This document shows, piece after piece, positions 27,940-37,054 of a DNA stretch of 64,000 nt. The notes beneath the pieces are model-generated. The model worked only from the letters and a program-made list of their open reading frames with translations, was not told the origin of the DNA and ran no database searches. Position 1 is the stretch's first letter. Every line of letters begins with the position of its first letter. The stretch covers positions 243,358-307,357 of the forward strand of contig NZ_LQMT02000007.1 of NCBI RefSeq assembly GCF_001620365.2, read 5' to 3'. The translations under genes were made by a program, and so were the position numbers. Source of the stretch: Amycolatopsis keratiniphila subsp. keratiniphila. GTDB lineage: Bacteria; Actinomycetota; Actinomycetes; Mycobacteriales; Pseudonocardiaceae.

Positions 27940-29090
27940 TGAACGCGCTCGGCGGGCAGGCCGCGCCGAAGCAGTCCGGCGCGGATCCCGTGCATGAACG
28001 GCAAGGGACCGCACAGGTAGGCAGTGGTGCCCGGAGGCAACGGGAGCGCGTCGACGTCCATGAGACCGGGCCGTGAGCGGTCGTCGTGGTCGTGCTCGTA
28101 CCAGTACAACTCCTCGACCTCGCCCAAACCCGTTGCGGCCTGGGCACATTCGCGGCGGAGCCCGTGGTGGGCGGGTGAGCGATCGGCGTGGGCGAGGATG
28201 ATCGGCCGCGTCGGCTGGGTGCGGGCGAGGTGATCCAGCATGGCGGCCATCGGGGTGATCCCGATGCCCGCGCTGACCAGGAGCACCGGTCCGTCGCCGG
28301 TGTCGAGGGTCGTCTCGCCCGCGGGTGGCCCGACCAGCAGGGTGTCGTCTTCGGTCACGTGGTCGTGCAGGTGATTGGACACCGCGCCGTCCGGAGCGCC
28401 GTCGTGGCCGCGAACCCGGCGGACGGTGATCCGCAATGAGCCCCTTCCAGGGCCCTGCGACAGGGAGTACTGGCGAGGCTGGCGACGGCCGTCGGGCAGA
28501 TCGACGGCGACCGAAACGTACTGGCCCGGCAGGAAATCCGGGACGGCCGCGCCGTCATCGGGCACCAGCGTGAACGACACCACGTCGACGGCCTCATCGA
28601 GGCGCTTGGCCACCCGCCAGCGTCGCCAGAGGTCGACGGGATCGAGGTCGCCACGTTCGTAGAGGCGGGCCTCGGCCGCGATCAGCCGGCAGGCGAGCAG
28701 CCAGTAGACCTCGTGCCACGCCGCGGAGACTTCAGGGGTGACCGCGGCACCGAGGACCGTGCCGACGGCGGTGAGCAAATAGTGACCGACAAGGGGGTAC
28801 TGCTCGGCCCGGATGCCCAGCGACACGTGCTTGTGCGCGATCCGCTCGGCGACTCGCTCGAACGGCGCGGCGTCGTCGCCGTCGAGCAGGTGCTCGGCGA
28901 AGCCGGCGACGGCCGACGCCAGCGCGAGCTTCTGGCGGCCGTCGGCCTGGTTGCCCTGGTTGAACAGGTCGAGCAGTTCCGGATGCGCGGCGAACATCGA
29001 CGAGTAGAACTCGCCGGTGATTTCCACTGCGTGCGCGCGCACGACGGGCAAGGTGGCGCGAACCACCGCGGCGGATGCTGGGGACAGCAA
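27900..29090 (-). CDS. hmp: Flavohemoglobin (nitric oxide dioxygenase)
   Basis: This 396-residue enzyme converts NO and O2 to nitrate in the cytoplasm. The globin domain (1-140) has the distal Tyr in EFYSSMF, a Gln in GNQADGRQ and the proximal His in AHKHVSLGIRAEQY. Then come an FAD domain (RQYSLS) and an NAD-binding domain (SAGIGITPM, CGPLPFM). The TTG at 29090 is preferred because AAGGAG lies 7 bases upstream and it gives the normal length. A DosR-type box lies 127 bases upstream, shared with the divergent USP-ATPase operon. It fits beside nitrate respiration, which generates NO. Confidence 0.93.
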   Translation of the reverse strand: MLSPASAAVVRATLPVVRAHAVEITGEFYSSMFAAHPELLDLFNQGNQADGRQKLALASAVAGFAEHLLDGDDAAPFERVAERIAHKHVSLGIRAEQYPLVGHYLLTAVGTVLGAAVTPEVSAAWHEVYWLLACRLIAAEARLYERGDLDPVDLWRRWRVAKRLDEAVDVVSFTLVPDDGAAVPDFLPGQYVSVAVDLPDGRRQPRQYSLSQGPGRGSLRITVRRVRGHDGAPDGAVSNHLHDHVTEDDTLLVGPPAGETTLDTGDGPVLLVSAGIGITPMAAMLDHLARTQPTRPIILAHADRSPAHHGLRRECAQAATGLGEVEELYWYEHDHDDRSRPGLMDVDALPLPPGTTAYLCGPLPFMHGIRAGLLRRGLPAERVHYEVFGPGMLDRG

Positions 29091-29216
29091 GGAATTCTCC
29101 TTCTTCGGGGAGTAGGACCAGGCCTCGCAAAGGCGCCGATGCGGCCACGGCCGATCTCTCGCCGATCCTGCCGGGAACGCGTTGCGGCACCTAGGGATCT
29201 TCGGCGTACTCGGCCG

Positions 29217-29230
29217 GGGACCTTGGTCCT
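29217..29230. promoter_or_regulatory. DosR-type box between hmp and USP-ctpF
   Basis: GGGACCTTGGTCCT contains the perfect palindrome GGACCTTGGTCC. It lies 127 bases from the hmp start and 111 bases from the divergent USP start. Confidence 0.7.
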
Positions 29231-29340
29231 TACGAAACTCGGCCGATGGCACTGGGACCGGAATTCGGGGGACGGCAAGGTGGGTGACGTGATCAGGCCC
29301 GCCCCGTGGGGCGGGGACCTACTCCCGATTCGAGGACACG

Positions 29341-30225
29341 ATGACCGCACCAGACGTGCGACCGGTAGTGGTGGGTGTGGACGGCTCTTCTTCGGCCCTC
29401 CACGCGGCGCGCTGGGCCGCGACCGAAGCGGCAAGGCGGAAGGCGCCGTTGTCGATCACGCATGCCTGCATGCTCATCCCGGTACAGCTGCCGCCCGGGG
29501 TCGAGTTGCCGAGGCCGTACGCCGACGCGCTGACCGAACAAGGACGGGAAATACTCGCGGCCGCCGCGGATGCGGCCAGGGAAGTCGCCCCCGAGGTCGA
29601 CGTGACCACCGAGCTGCGCGGCGGGGCAGCGGCCGAGCACCTCATCGGGCGATCGGCCTCGGCGGAGTTGATCGTGCTGGGCTCTCGCGGCCTTGGCGGG
29701 TTCACCGGGCTGCTGGTCGGCTCCATCGCGGTCGCGGTCGCGACGCACGGACATTGCCCGGTCGTCGTCGTCCGGGGAACGGACCGGCCACAGGACGCGC
29801 CGGTCGTCGTCGGTGTGGACGGTTCGCCGACGAGCGATGCGGCTTTGGCTTTCGCCTTCGACGCCGCCGCGGCGCGCGGTACGCGTCTGGTCGCCGTGCG
29901 CGCGTGGTCGGACTTCGCCGTGGGCAACGCCTGGGAGTTCGGCTCCGCGCTGGACTGGGAGGCCGTCCAAGCGGCGGAGGCCCGGCTGGTGGAACAGCAG
30001 CTCGACGCCTACCGGAGCAAGTACCCCGACGTGCCCGCCCAGGGTGTCGTCGTTCGCGACCGGCCGGCGCACACGTTGCTCGAACACTCCGAGGACGCCC
30101 AGCTTGTCGTTGTCGGTTCTCGAGGCCGTGGCGGTTTCCGCGGCCTGCTCTTGGGTTCCACCAGCCAGGCGCTGATCCACCACTCCGCCTCTCCGGTGGC
30201 CGTCGTCCCGCCCGCCCGACAGTGA
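29341..30225 (+). CDS. Tandem universal stress protein
   Basis: This 294-residue protein has two USP domains. Each ends with an ATP-binding glycine loop: GSRGLGGFTGLLVGS near residue 118 and [15 protein letters not shown] near 258. Rv1996, a DosR-regulated tandem USP of Mycobacterium tuberculosis, is likewise encoded next to ctpF. The stop overlaps the GTG of the following P-type ATPase by 4 bases, reproducing that gene pair. USPs of this type are thought to slow growth in an ATP-dependent way. Confidence 0.93.
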   Translation: MTAPDVRPVVVGVDGSSSALHAARWAATEAARRKAPLSITHACMLIPVQLPPGVELPRPYADALTEQGREILAAAADAAREVAPEVDVTTELRGGAAAEHLIGRSASAELIVLGSRGLGGFTGLLVGSIAVAVATHGHCPVVVVRGTDRPQDAPVVVGVDGSPTSDAALAFAFDAAAARGTRLVAVRAWSDFAVGNAWEFGSALDWEAVQAAEARLVEQQLDAYRSKYPDVPAQGVVVRDRPAHTLLEHSEDAQLVVVGSRGRGGFRGLLLGSTSQALIHHSASPVAVVPPARQ

Positions 30226-32903
30226 AAACCGCACCGGCGAAGGGGCCCGCGACCCGCCAGGTGCCGGAAGTCTCCGCTCCCTGGTCCGTCGAGACCACGG
30301 AGCTCGCATCTCGCCTCGGCGTCGATCCGGGGCGAGGTCTGGACTCCTCGGACGCGAACGACCGGCTCGAGGTGACAGGTACCAACCGGCTCGCCGAGGC
30401 ACCGGCCAGGCCGTGGTGGCGGGTGCTGGTGGCGCAGGTGGCCAGCCCGCTGAACCTCGTGCTCGTGGTGGCGGCCGCGTTGGCCGGCGTGGTGGAGCGG
30501 TCGTATCGGGAAGCGCTCGTCATCGGACTGGTCCTCGGTCTGAACGGCGTCCTGGGGTTCGTCCAGGAACGACGGGCAGATCGCGCCGTCGCCGCGCTGA
30601 AGAGCCTGCTCAGCCCGTCGGCCCGGGTCCGCCGTGACGGCAGGGTGACCGAGGTGCCCGCGGCCGAACTCGTGCCGGGTGACGTCGTCCTGGTGGAGGC
30701 CGGTGACCGCGTGCCCGCGGACGGCCGGGTGCTGTCGACGGTGAACCTGGAAGCCGACGAATCCGGGTTGACCGGCGAATCCGCCCCGGTGCCCAAATCC
30801 GTGGAGCCGCGGCGAAGCGAAGTGGCGCTGCCCGATCGAACGTCCATGGTCCATATGACGAGCATCGTCACGAGGGGCCGTGGCGAGCTGCTGGTCACGG
30901 GCACCGGCATGCGCACGGAGATCGGCATGGTCGCCGGGCTGCTGGAACGCACCGATTCGACACGGACGCCGTTGCAGCGGCAGCTGGACAAGCTCGGCGT
31001 GCGCCTGGCCTACCTCGCCGGCGTGGCGGTCCTGCTCGTGGCGGTACTGCAATTCGCGGCAGGCGGCGGTATCGGTGAGGTGATCACGCTGGCTGTCGCG
31101 CTCGGCGTGGCCGCCATCCCGGAAGGGCTGCCCGCGGTCGTCACGGTGACACTGGCGCTGGGAATGCGGCGCATGGCCCGTCAGCGCGCGATCGTCAAAC
31201 GGCTCCCCGCGGTGGAAACCCTGGGAGCGACGACGGTCATCTGCACCGACAAGACCGGCACGCTCACGCTGAACCAGATGACCGCCCGTTCGCTGTGGTA
31301 CGCCGGTCGCCGCTACCTGGTATCAGGTGAAGGCTACGGTTTCGAAGGCGCGATCACCGCCGAAGACGGTGGTGAAGTCCCCGATCTCGGTGAGCTGCTG
31401 ACCACCGCGGTGCTGTGCAACGACGCCGTCGTCCAAGACGCCGCTCTGGTCGGCGATCCGACCGAGGGTGCGCTGGTGACCCTGGCGGGCAAGGCGGGGC
31501 TGGACGTCGCGGCGCTGCGCGGCGCCACTCCCCGCGTCTCCGAGATCCCCTTCGACTCCGCCCTGAAGTACATGGCGACGTTCCACCTGCACGGGCGAGC
31601 GCTCCGTGCGCACGTGAAGGGAGCGGCGGACGTACTGCTCCACCTGGCCACCCATGTGCGCCGGGAACACGGTGACGTCCCGCTCGACGACGACGAACGC
31701 CGCCGGGTCCTGGTGGAACTCGATCACCTCGCCGGACGCGGTCAACGCGTCTTGGCGATCGCGCACGGCGACACGGAGGTGCCCGTGCTGCCACCGCGAT
31801 TGGTCCTGATCGGGCTGATCGGCCTGCTCGACCCGCCACGGCCGGAAGCCCGCGCCGCGGTCGCCGAATGCCATGCCTCCGGAATCGATGTCAAGATGAT
31901 CACCGGTGATCACCTGGCCACCGCGACCTCGATCGCCCGCGCGGTCGGCATCGAGGGCGATGGCATGTCGGGACTGGACATCGACCGGCTCGACGACCGT
32001 GCCCTCGAACAGGCCGCGACCACCACCGGCGTGTTCGCGCGAGTGGCGCCGGAGCACAAGATCCGCATCGTCGACACGCTCAAGCGGCGAGGCGACGTCG
32101 TCGCCATGACCGGTGACGGCGTGAACGACGCACCGGCGCTCAAAGCCGCCCACATCGGTGTGGCCATGGGGATCACCGGCTCCGACGTGTCCAAGGAAGC
32201 CGCCGCGATGATCCTCACCGACGACAATTTCGCGACCATCGTCCGGGCAGTCCGCGCCGGCCGCACGATCTACGACAACATCGTCAAGTTCGTCCGCTTC
32301 CAGGTCGGCACCAATGTCGCCGCGATCCTCACCATGGTGGCGGGTTCCCTGCTGTTCAGTACCGGAACCAGCGTTCTGACACCGCTGATGTTGTTGTGGG
32401 TCAACGTGATCGCCGACGGTCCCCCGGCATTGGCGCTCGGCCTGGAACCACCACGGCGATCCGTCATGGACGAGCCACCACGACGCCCGGGAGCGCAGAT
32501 CCTCAGCGCTGGACGCCTGACGCGGATCCTGTTGTCCGGACTCGTGATGGTGGCCGGCACCCTCTACGCGTTCGCCCACGGCCTGGACCGCGGCATCGAA
32601 GTGGCGCACACCCTGGCCTTCGTGACCTTCGTGATGTTCCAGTTGTTCAACATCCTCAACGTCCGCGACGAACACGCCTCGGCGTTCGGCAGGCTCCTTT
32701 TCCGTAACAGGCGGCTCTGGGCCGCACTGGGTGCGGTGCTCGCCCTGCAGATCTGCGCCGTCTACCTGCCCGCCGCGCAAGCCCTGTTCGGCACGACCGC
32801 CTTGACCGCCCTCGACTGGCTCGCCGCCACCGCGATCGCGTCTTCCGTCCTGTGGGCCGAGGAACTGCGCAAAGCGGTGTCACGCCGACGGCGGGCTCGC
32901 TGA
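30222..32903 (+). CDS. ctpF: Cation-transporting P-type ATPase, CtpF/PacL-like
   Basis: This 893-residue P2-type ATPase has an N-terminal cation-ATPase segment, the actuator loop LTGES (183-187), the phosphorylation site Asp343 in DKTGTLT, the M4 motif IPEGLPAVVT (near 300) and the hinge TGDGVNDAPALK, then a group of C-terminal helices. PEGLP points to calcium-type or other divalent cation export. The GTG at 30222 overlaps the USP stop and gives a normal N-terminus; the frame is open another 500 codons upstream, but that region is antisense to hmp or inside USP. CtpF of M. tuberculosis is DosR-regulated. Confidence 0.9.
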   Translation: MKTAPAKGPATRQVPEVSAPWSVETTELASRLGVDPGRGLDSSDANDRLEVTGTNRLAEAPARPWWRVLVAQVASPLNLVLVVAAALAGVVERSYREALVIGLVLGLNGVLGFVQERRADRAVAALKSLLSPSARVRRDGRVTEVPAAELVPGDVVLVEAGDRVPADGRVLSTVNLEADESGLTGESAPVPKSVEPRRSEVALPDRTSMVHMTSIVTRGRGELLVTGTGMRTEIGMVAGLLERTDSTRTPLQRQLDKLGVRLAYLAGVAVLLVAVLQFAAGGGIGEVITLAVALGVAAIPEGLPAVVTVTLALGMRRMARQRAIVKRLPAVETLGATTVICTDKTGTLTLNQMTARSLWYAGRRYLVSGEGYGFEGAITAEDGGEVPDLGELLTTAVLCNDAVVQDAALVGDPTEGALVTLAGKAGLDVAALRGATPRVSEIPFDSALKYMATFHLHGRALRAHVKGAADVLLHLATHVRREHGDVPLDDDERRRVLVELDHLAGRGQRVLAIAHGDTEVPVLPPRLVLIGLIGLLDPPRPEARAAVAECHASGIDVKMITGDHLATATSIARAVGIEGDGMSGLDIDRLDDRALEQAATTTGVFARVAPEHKIRIVDTLKRRGDVVAMTGDGVNDAPALKAAHIGVAMGITGSDVSKEAAAMILTDDNFATIVRAVRAGRTIYDNIVKFVRFQVGTNVAAILTMVAGSLLFSTGTSVLTPLMLLWVNVIADGPPALALGLEPPRRSVMDEPPRRPGAQILSAGRLTRILLSGLVMVAGTLYAFAHGLDRGIEVAHTLAFVTFVMFQLFNILNVRDEHASAFGRLLFRNRRLWAALGAVLALQICAVYLPAAQALFGTTALTALDWLAATAIASSVLWAEELRKAVSRRRRAR

Positions 32904-32914
32904 CCGAGGCCGAT

Positions 32915-33466
32915 TCAGCGCTCTGTCCGTTCCGGGCTCTGTTCGAGTGGGACCGTCGCTTCGGCGATGCCTTGCGAGATCACCCGCTTCACGTGCGTTT
33001 CGTCGAGCAGATCGGCGACCGGCCGATTGTCGGCGAGGTAGGTGACGGTGAACCGATCGAACCCGTTACGCAGAGCCGCGACCGCGAGCCGTCGGATCAG
33101 CGCCGACGCCACGCCTGCTCGTCGCCAACGCGGGTCGACGGCCACCGCGATCTCGGCGACGCCGGGATCCTGGGTCGCCTCGTAGCGTGCGACCGCGACT
33201 CCATGTCCGTCGGGCTCCCTGGCCACCAACGCGTAGCGACGATGGAAGTCGAGCTCGGTCAGGTGCTCGAGCAGGCGGGGCGTCACCTTCGGAGGTGGCC
33301 CGCAGAACCTGCCGTGAAGCGTTCCTGCGTCGGCGTGGCGAATCGCCTCCCCCAGTTCCGCAGCGTCCGCCGAAGTGAGTCTGCGGACCGACACGGTCCG
33401 GCCGTCCCGCAGGGTCACCTTCGCGGTCTCGTCGACGTCCGCGTCGCGGGTGGACCGCCCGTTCAT
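32915..33466 (-). CDS. GNAT-family acetyltransferase
   Basis: This 183-residue protein shows the GNAT fold with the acetyl-CoA loop VDPRWRRAGVASALIRRL (the Q/RxxGxG/A signature as RRAGVA). It may acetylate a protein lysine or small molecule. It overlaps the upstream Rv1733c-like gene by 4 bases and so belongs to a DosR-box-preceded unit. GNAT proteins linked to USPs and CBS proteins are seen in some stress islands, but the target is unknown. Confidence 0.85.
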   Translation of the reverse strand: MNGRSTRDADVDETAKVTLRDGRTVSVRRLTSADAAELGEAIRHADAGTLHGRFCGPPPKVTPRLLEHLTELDFHRRYALVAREPDGHGVAVARYEATQDPGVAEIAVAVDPRWRRAGVASALIRRLAVAALRNGFDRFTVTYLADNRPVADLLDETHVKRVISQGIAEATVPLEQSPERTER

Positions 33467-34059
33467 GAATGGCTCCACCGCCGGGACACCGTCTCCCACT
33501 CTCGCTGCCACCGGTCGATGCGCGCCCGGTCGAGGAAGAACCGGCTGACCCGGTACACCAGCCAGCTGAAGATCAGAACAGCGCCCCAGAGGCCCGCACC
33601 GGCCCCGAAGCCGCGGATGGCCGCGGCGGAGCGGGTCAGCGGTGCCTCCACCGGCTGACCGGCATCGTCGAGCCACACCGGCACCCGGGCGCCCGCCGGC
33701 GTCCCCCGCGTCGCGGGCACCTTCCCGACTCGAAGGGAGCCGTCGTGAAGCGTCCAGCGCGCCTTCACGGGCGTGGTGTCCGCGGTGGCCCCGGACCGGA
33801 CCGCGATGGCGACCGGCGCTCCGGCCTCGAGCAGCATCGCTTCGGCCCGGTGCCGGACGGCGGTTTCGGCGGCCGACCTCTCCTTTCCGGCCGCGAACAC
33901 CGCCGAACCCGCCGCCGCGGCGAACGGCAGTCCGGCCATCGCGATGAGCACAGCGAACACCAGGATCAGTCCCTCGAGCCGGTCCATGGACCTGGCCAGC
34001 GGGCCGTGGCCAGGATGAGCGATCCGCCAGAGTCGCAGGAAACGTGCCGGAATGTTCAT
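33463..34059 (-). CDS. Rv1733c-like membrane protein
   Basis: This 198-residue protein matches the Rv1733c family: an N-terminal helix (about 30-58, LILVFAVLIAMAGLPFAAAAGSAVF), an extracytoplasmic domain with repeated strands (ARWTLHDGSLRVGK, ARVPVWLDDAGQPV), a second helix (near 160) and a basic tail. Rv1733c is a DosR-regulated antigen of unknown function. The second ATG (34059) is chosen for its better 6-base spacing from GGAGG. A DosR-type box lies 92 bases upstream. A paralog is encoded at 48947-49531. Confidence 0.82.
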   Translation of the reverse strand: MNIPARFLRLWRIAHPGHGPLARSMDRLEGLILVFAVLIAMAGLPFAAAAGSAVFAAGKERSAAETAVRHRAEAMLLEAGAPVAIAVRSGATADTTPVKARWTLHDGSLRVGKVPATRGTPAGARVPVWLDDAGQPVEAPLTRSAAAIRGFGAGAGLWGAVLIFSWLVYRVSRFFLDRARIDRWQREWETVSRRWSHS

Positions 34060-34150
34060 CATCGGCCTCCAGCCGCTTCTCTGGGAATGGACGGTTCTCA
34101 GCGTCCCCTCACCAAGCCAAGGCCACGAGGGGCGACGGTCCCGCCTCATC

Positions 34151-34164
34151 GGGACCTCCAGCCC
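34151..34164. promoter_or_regulatory. DosR-type box upstream of the Rv1733c-like gene
   Basis: GGGACCTCCAGCCC, followed by a further C, keeps both outer triplets of the box but deviates at position 10. It lies 92 bases before the Rv1733c-like start and just beyond the hsp20 stop codon. Confidence 0.45.
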
Positions 34165-34225
34165 CTGCGACGACGCAAGCGCCGTCCCCCGGGCGTGGGT
34201 GACGGCGCTTGCGTTCGGCGGTCGC

Positions 34226-34633
34226 TCAGGCCTTGCCGACCTGGATCTTCACCTGCTTGTCCTGAGGCTCCTCCTTGTGAGGCACGGAGACTTCGAGAAT
34301 CCCGTCGCTGTACTTCGCGCTGATCTTCGCTGTTTCCGCGCCGGGGGGAAGCGAGACAGTGCGGCTGAACCGGCCGTAGTAGAACTCACTGCGTCCGTGT
34401 TCGGCCGACTTCGCCTCGCGTTCGGCGTGGATGGTCAGCAGGCCGTTGTGCGCCGTGACGGAGATACCCTTATCCGGGTCGAAACCCGGGAGTTCGGCGC
34501 GCACGACGTAGTTTCCGTCCTCAGTGGACTCCTCGATGCGCACCGGGTTGTGCTCGGCGAACGGCCAGGGGTTTTCCAGCCAGGCGGCCAAACTCGGCAA
34601 CGCCAGGCGGGGGCTGGACACGAGAGAGGTCAT
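34226..34633 (-). CDS. hspX: Small heat shock protein, Hsp20/alpha-crystallin
   Basis: This 135-residue ATP-independent holdase has the alpha-crystallin domain (about 40-130): VVRAELPGFDPDKGISV, the GRFSRTVSLP strand and ISAKYSDGILEVSVP. The overall form resembles mycobacterial HspX (Acr), the hallmark of the DosR regulon. ATG at 34633 follows a GGAAGGAAG site. A DosR-type box lies 90 bases upstream. It is downstream of and parallel to the P1B-ATPase gene but has its own promoter region. Confidence 0.92.
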   Translation of the reverse strand: MTSLVSSPRLALPSLAAWLENPWPFAEHNPVRIEESTEDGNYVVRAELPGFDPDKGISVTAHNGLLTIHAEREAKSAEHGRSEFYYGRFSRTVSLPPGAETAKISAKYSDGILEVSVPHKEEPQDKQVKIQVGKA

Positions 34634-34722
34634 CTTCCTTCCCTTCGTCGCGATGGAAACCTCACCACTCCAGGAAACCCTTCCGAGCACGGTGCCGGAG
34701 CGGACGTTGTCCCCGAATGGGC

Positions 34723-34736
34723 GGGACCAAAGGCTC
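34723..34736. promoter_or_regulatory. DosR-type box upstream of hsp20
   Basis: GGGACCAAAGGCTC matches the box with one change in the right arm. It lies in the 147-base gap between the P1B-ATPase stop and hsp20, 90 bases before the hsp20 start. Confidence 0.6.
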
Positions 34737-34780
34737 GACCGCCCGAGGACGCCACCGGGATCCCTTCCCGCACTTCGGGT

Positions 34781-37054
34781 TCATCGGCCGAGGGTGAAGT
34801 AGGCCTCCTCCTCCTGGGCGAAGTGGAGGTCGAGGACGGCGTCCAGGCCGTACAACGTCGCGCGGAGATCGTCGATCTGCTCGGGTTGGATCGTGTCGGG
34901 CGACTCACGCAGGTGTCTTCCCAGCCGTCGCACCAACCGTTCGATTTCGGCGTGCTCCCTGCTCATCGTCACGGTGCTCTCGGGACCGCCGAGTACCCCG
35001 GCCAGCGCCGGGTAGAGCTGGTTCTCCTCGGCGAGTTCGTGTGGGAGGACGCGTTCGGTGAGCAACCGGAACGCCCGCCGCACCGCGGCGTCGGCCGCGG
35101 GCCCGCCGCCGTCGCCGAGCGCGTCGGCCGCCTGCCGGACGGCGGTCCGGGCGGGCAGGAGGGTCTCGTGTTCATCCGCGAACCGGCGCAACAGGTCATC
35201 GGGGGCACGACGGCGGCGGAACGACACGGGACCGGTCAACGCTCGCAGCGCGTTCCCGATCACGGCGACGTCGATACCCTCCTGCGCCAGCGCCCCCAGC
35301 ACCGGCGGCAGCCTGCCGGCCGCGGCGGCGATCATGGCGAGGACCGAGAGTCCGGTGCCGAGGCCGGCGCTCGCCACGGCGAGCCGTCTGGTCCGGCGGG
35401 CGATCTCGACGGCGTCGGCGAGACGGTCGATCCGGTCGTCGACGATGACCGCATCGGCGGCTTGTACCGCCGCCGTCGACCCTCGTGAACCCAGCGCGAT
35501 CCCGATGTCGGCGGCCGCGAGCGCGGGTGCGTCGTTGATCCCGTCACCGGCCATCGCGGTGACCGTGCGTTCGCTTTCCCCGTTCACCCAGGAGATCTTC
35601 TCCTCCGGCGCGCACTCCGCCCGGACACCGTCGAGGCCGAGCAGAGAAGCCACCTCGGTGGCGTTCTCCACCCGGTCTCCGGTGAGCAGCACGATCTGCG
35701 CCATACCCGCGGCGCGCAGCCGCCGGATCGTGCGTGCGGCGTCCCGTCGCAGCCGGTCGCGGACCAGGAACGCGGCGACCGGAACGTCGTCGGCCTCGAC
35801 CCACACCACGGACGCCAGGTCGAGCCGCCCCCGGCGCTCCACACCGACCGCCCATTCCGGCAGCGGGCCGGTACGCCTGCCGACCCGAACCCGTTCTCCC
35901 GACACCATGCCCACCGCGCCGCGCCCGACCTCTTCCGACACCGCCTCCGCGTGGGCCGGCGGCACCCCCGCCGAACGAGCGGCCCGCAGAACGGCACCCG
36001 CGAGCACATGCGACGAGTACGACTCGACACCGGCGGCGATGCCGATTACGTGCTCGGTGGTCCGGTCGGGCGTGCACAGCACCGCGGTGACCTCCGGCTG
36101 CCCCGCGGTCACCGTTCCGGTCTTGTCCATCGCGAGGGTCCGGACCCGGCCGAGCGTTTCGAGCGCCGCACCGTCCTTGACGACCACACCCGAGCGGGAC
36201 ATCCGCGACATCCCGCCGGTCACGGCGACCGGGACGGCGAGCAGCAGCGGGCACGGCGTGGCCGTCACCAGTACCGCGACGGCCCGGGCGGGCTCTCCGC
36301 TGAGCAGCCAAGCCAGCACGGCGATGAGCAGCGCGACGGGGAGGAACCACACGGCGATACGGTCGGCGAGCCGCGCGATCGGAGCGGTGGAAGCCGCGGC
36401 CTGCTCGGCGAGCCGCACCACCCCCGCATAGGTACTGCCCTCGGCGGTGGCCGACGCGCGGAGGTCGACGGCCGCTCCGGCGTTCACCACCCCGCTACGC
36501 ACCGGCCCGCCCTGGCGAAGCACCGGTTCCGCCTCACCGGTCAGCGCGGATTCGTCGAAAACCCCTTGCTCGCAGACGATCGCGTCGACCGGTACCACCT
36601 CTCCCGGTAAGACCACGATCCGGTCACCAGGGCCGACCTCTGCGACCGCGATGGTCTCCATCGGTGCGCCGGCATCGTCGATACGCCGTCGATGGGCCGT
36701 GCTCGGGGCCCGCTCCAGCAGCGCGGAGAGATCGCGCCCGGCGCGGCGTTGTGCCGCCGCTTCCAGCACCCTGCCGGTCGCGACCATCGCCGCGATGATC
36801 GCTCCCGCGAGGTATTCGCCGACCGCCACCGTCCCGGCCAGCGCGAGCACGGCCAGGACGTCCGCGCCCCACCGGCCCGCCCGGAGGTCCGCGAGCACCC
36901 AGATCACGGCCGGGACGAGTGCCGTCACGGTGGCTGCCGCCCAAAGCGCCGAAGCCACGGGCGCGAGGCCGGCCGCGCGAGCGAGCCCGCCGGCGGCGAG
37001 CGAAGCGGCCACCGCGGCGAGCAGCACGACTTCCGCGGAAGGACGCCGGTTCAC
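34781..37054 (-). CDS. P1B-type metal ATPase fused to a hemerythrin (HHE) domain
   Basis: The first 600 residues form a heavy-metal P-type ATPase: six or more helices, TGEAEP in the actuator, the TPCPL metal-site motif (266-270, one cysteine), Asp310 in DKTGT and the TGDR and GDGINDAPAL hinges. It lacks an N-terminal metal-binding domain. Residues 605-757 are a hemerythrin-like four-helix domain with ligand pattern HE, HELAEEN, REHAE and HFAQEEE, likely to bind a di-iron centre. The GTG at 37054 overlaps the USP stop. It is last in the operon DUF4389-flavodoxin-USP-ATPase. I infer iron or other metal export gated by O2 or iron sensing; the specificity is not proven. Confidence 0.88.
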   Translation of the reverse strand: MNRRPSAEVVLLAAVAASLAAGGLARAAGLAPVASALWAAATVTALVPAVIWVLADLRAGRWGADVLAVLALAGTVAVGEYLAGAIIAAMVATGRVLEAAAQRRAGRDLSALLERAPSTAHRRRIDDAGAPMETIAVAEVGPGDRIVVLPGEVVPVDAIVCEQGVFDESALTGEAEPVLRQGGPVRSGVVNAGAAVDLRASATAEGSTYAGVVRLAEQAAASTAPIARLADRIAVWFLPVALLIAVLAWLLSGEPARAVAVLVTATPCPLLLAVPVAVTGGMSRMSRSGVVVKDGAALETLGRVRTLAMDKTGTVTAGQPEVTAVLCTPDRTTEHVIGIAAGVESYSSHVLAGAVLRAARSAGVPPAHAEAVSEEVGRGAVGMVSGERVRVGRRTGPLPEWAVGVERRGRLDLASVVWVEADDVPVAAFLVRDRLRRDAARTIRRLRAAGMAQIVLLTGDRVENATEVASLLGLDGVRAECAPEEKISWVNGESERTVTAMAGDGINDAPALAAADIGIALGSRGSTAAVQAADAVIVDDRIDRLADAVEIARRTRRLAVASAGLGTGLSVLAMIAAAAGRLPPVLGALAQEGIDVAVIGNALRALTGPVSFRRRRAPDDLLRRFADEHETLLPARTAVRQAADALGDGGGPAADAAVRRAFRLLTERVLPHELAEENQLYPALAGVLGGPESTVTMSREHAEIERLVRRLGRHLRESPDTIQPEQIDDLRATLYGLDAVLDLHFAQEEEAYFTLGR

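Noticed and set aside
29313..29326. Possible second box before the USP at 29341
   Set aside because: GGGGACCTACTCCC has the outer triplets but wrong inner C and G positions, and lies only 14 bases from the start codon.
28713..30221. 500-codon N-terminal extension of the ctpF-like ATPase
   Set aside because: It crosses hmp in antisense and the USP in another frame; the GTG at 30222 overlapping the USP stop gives a normal ATPase N-terminus.
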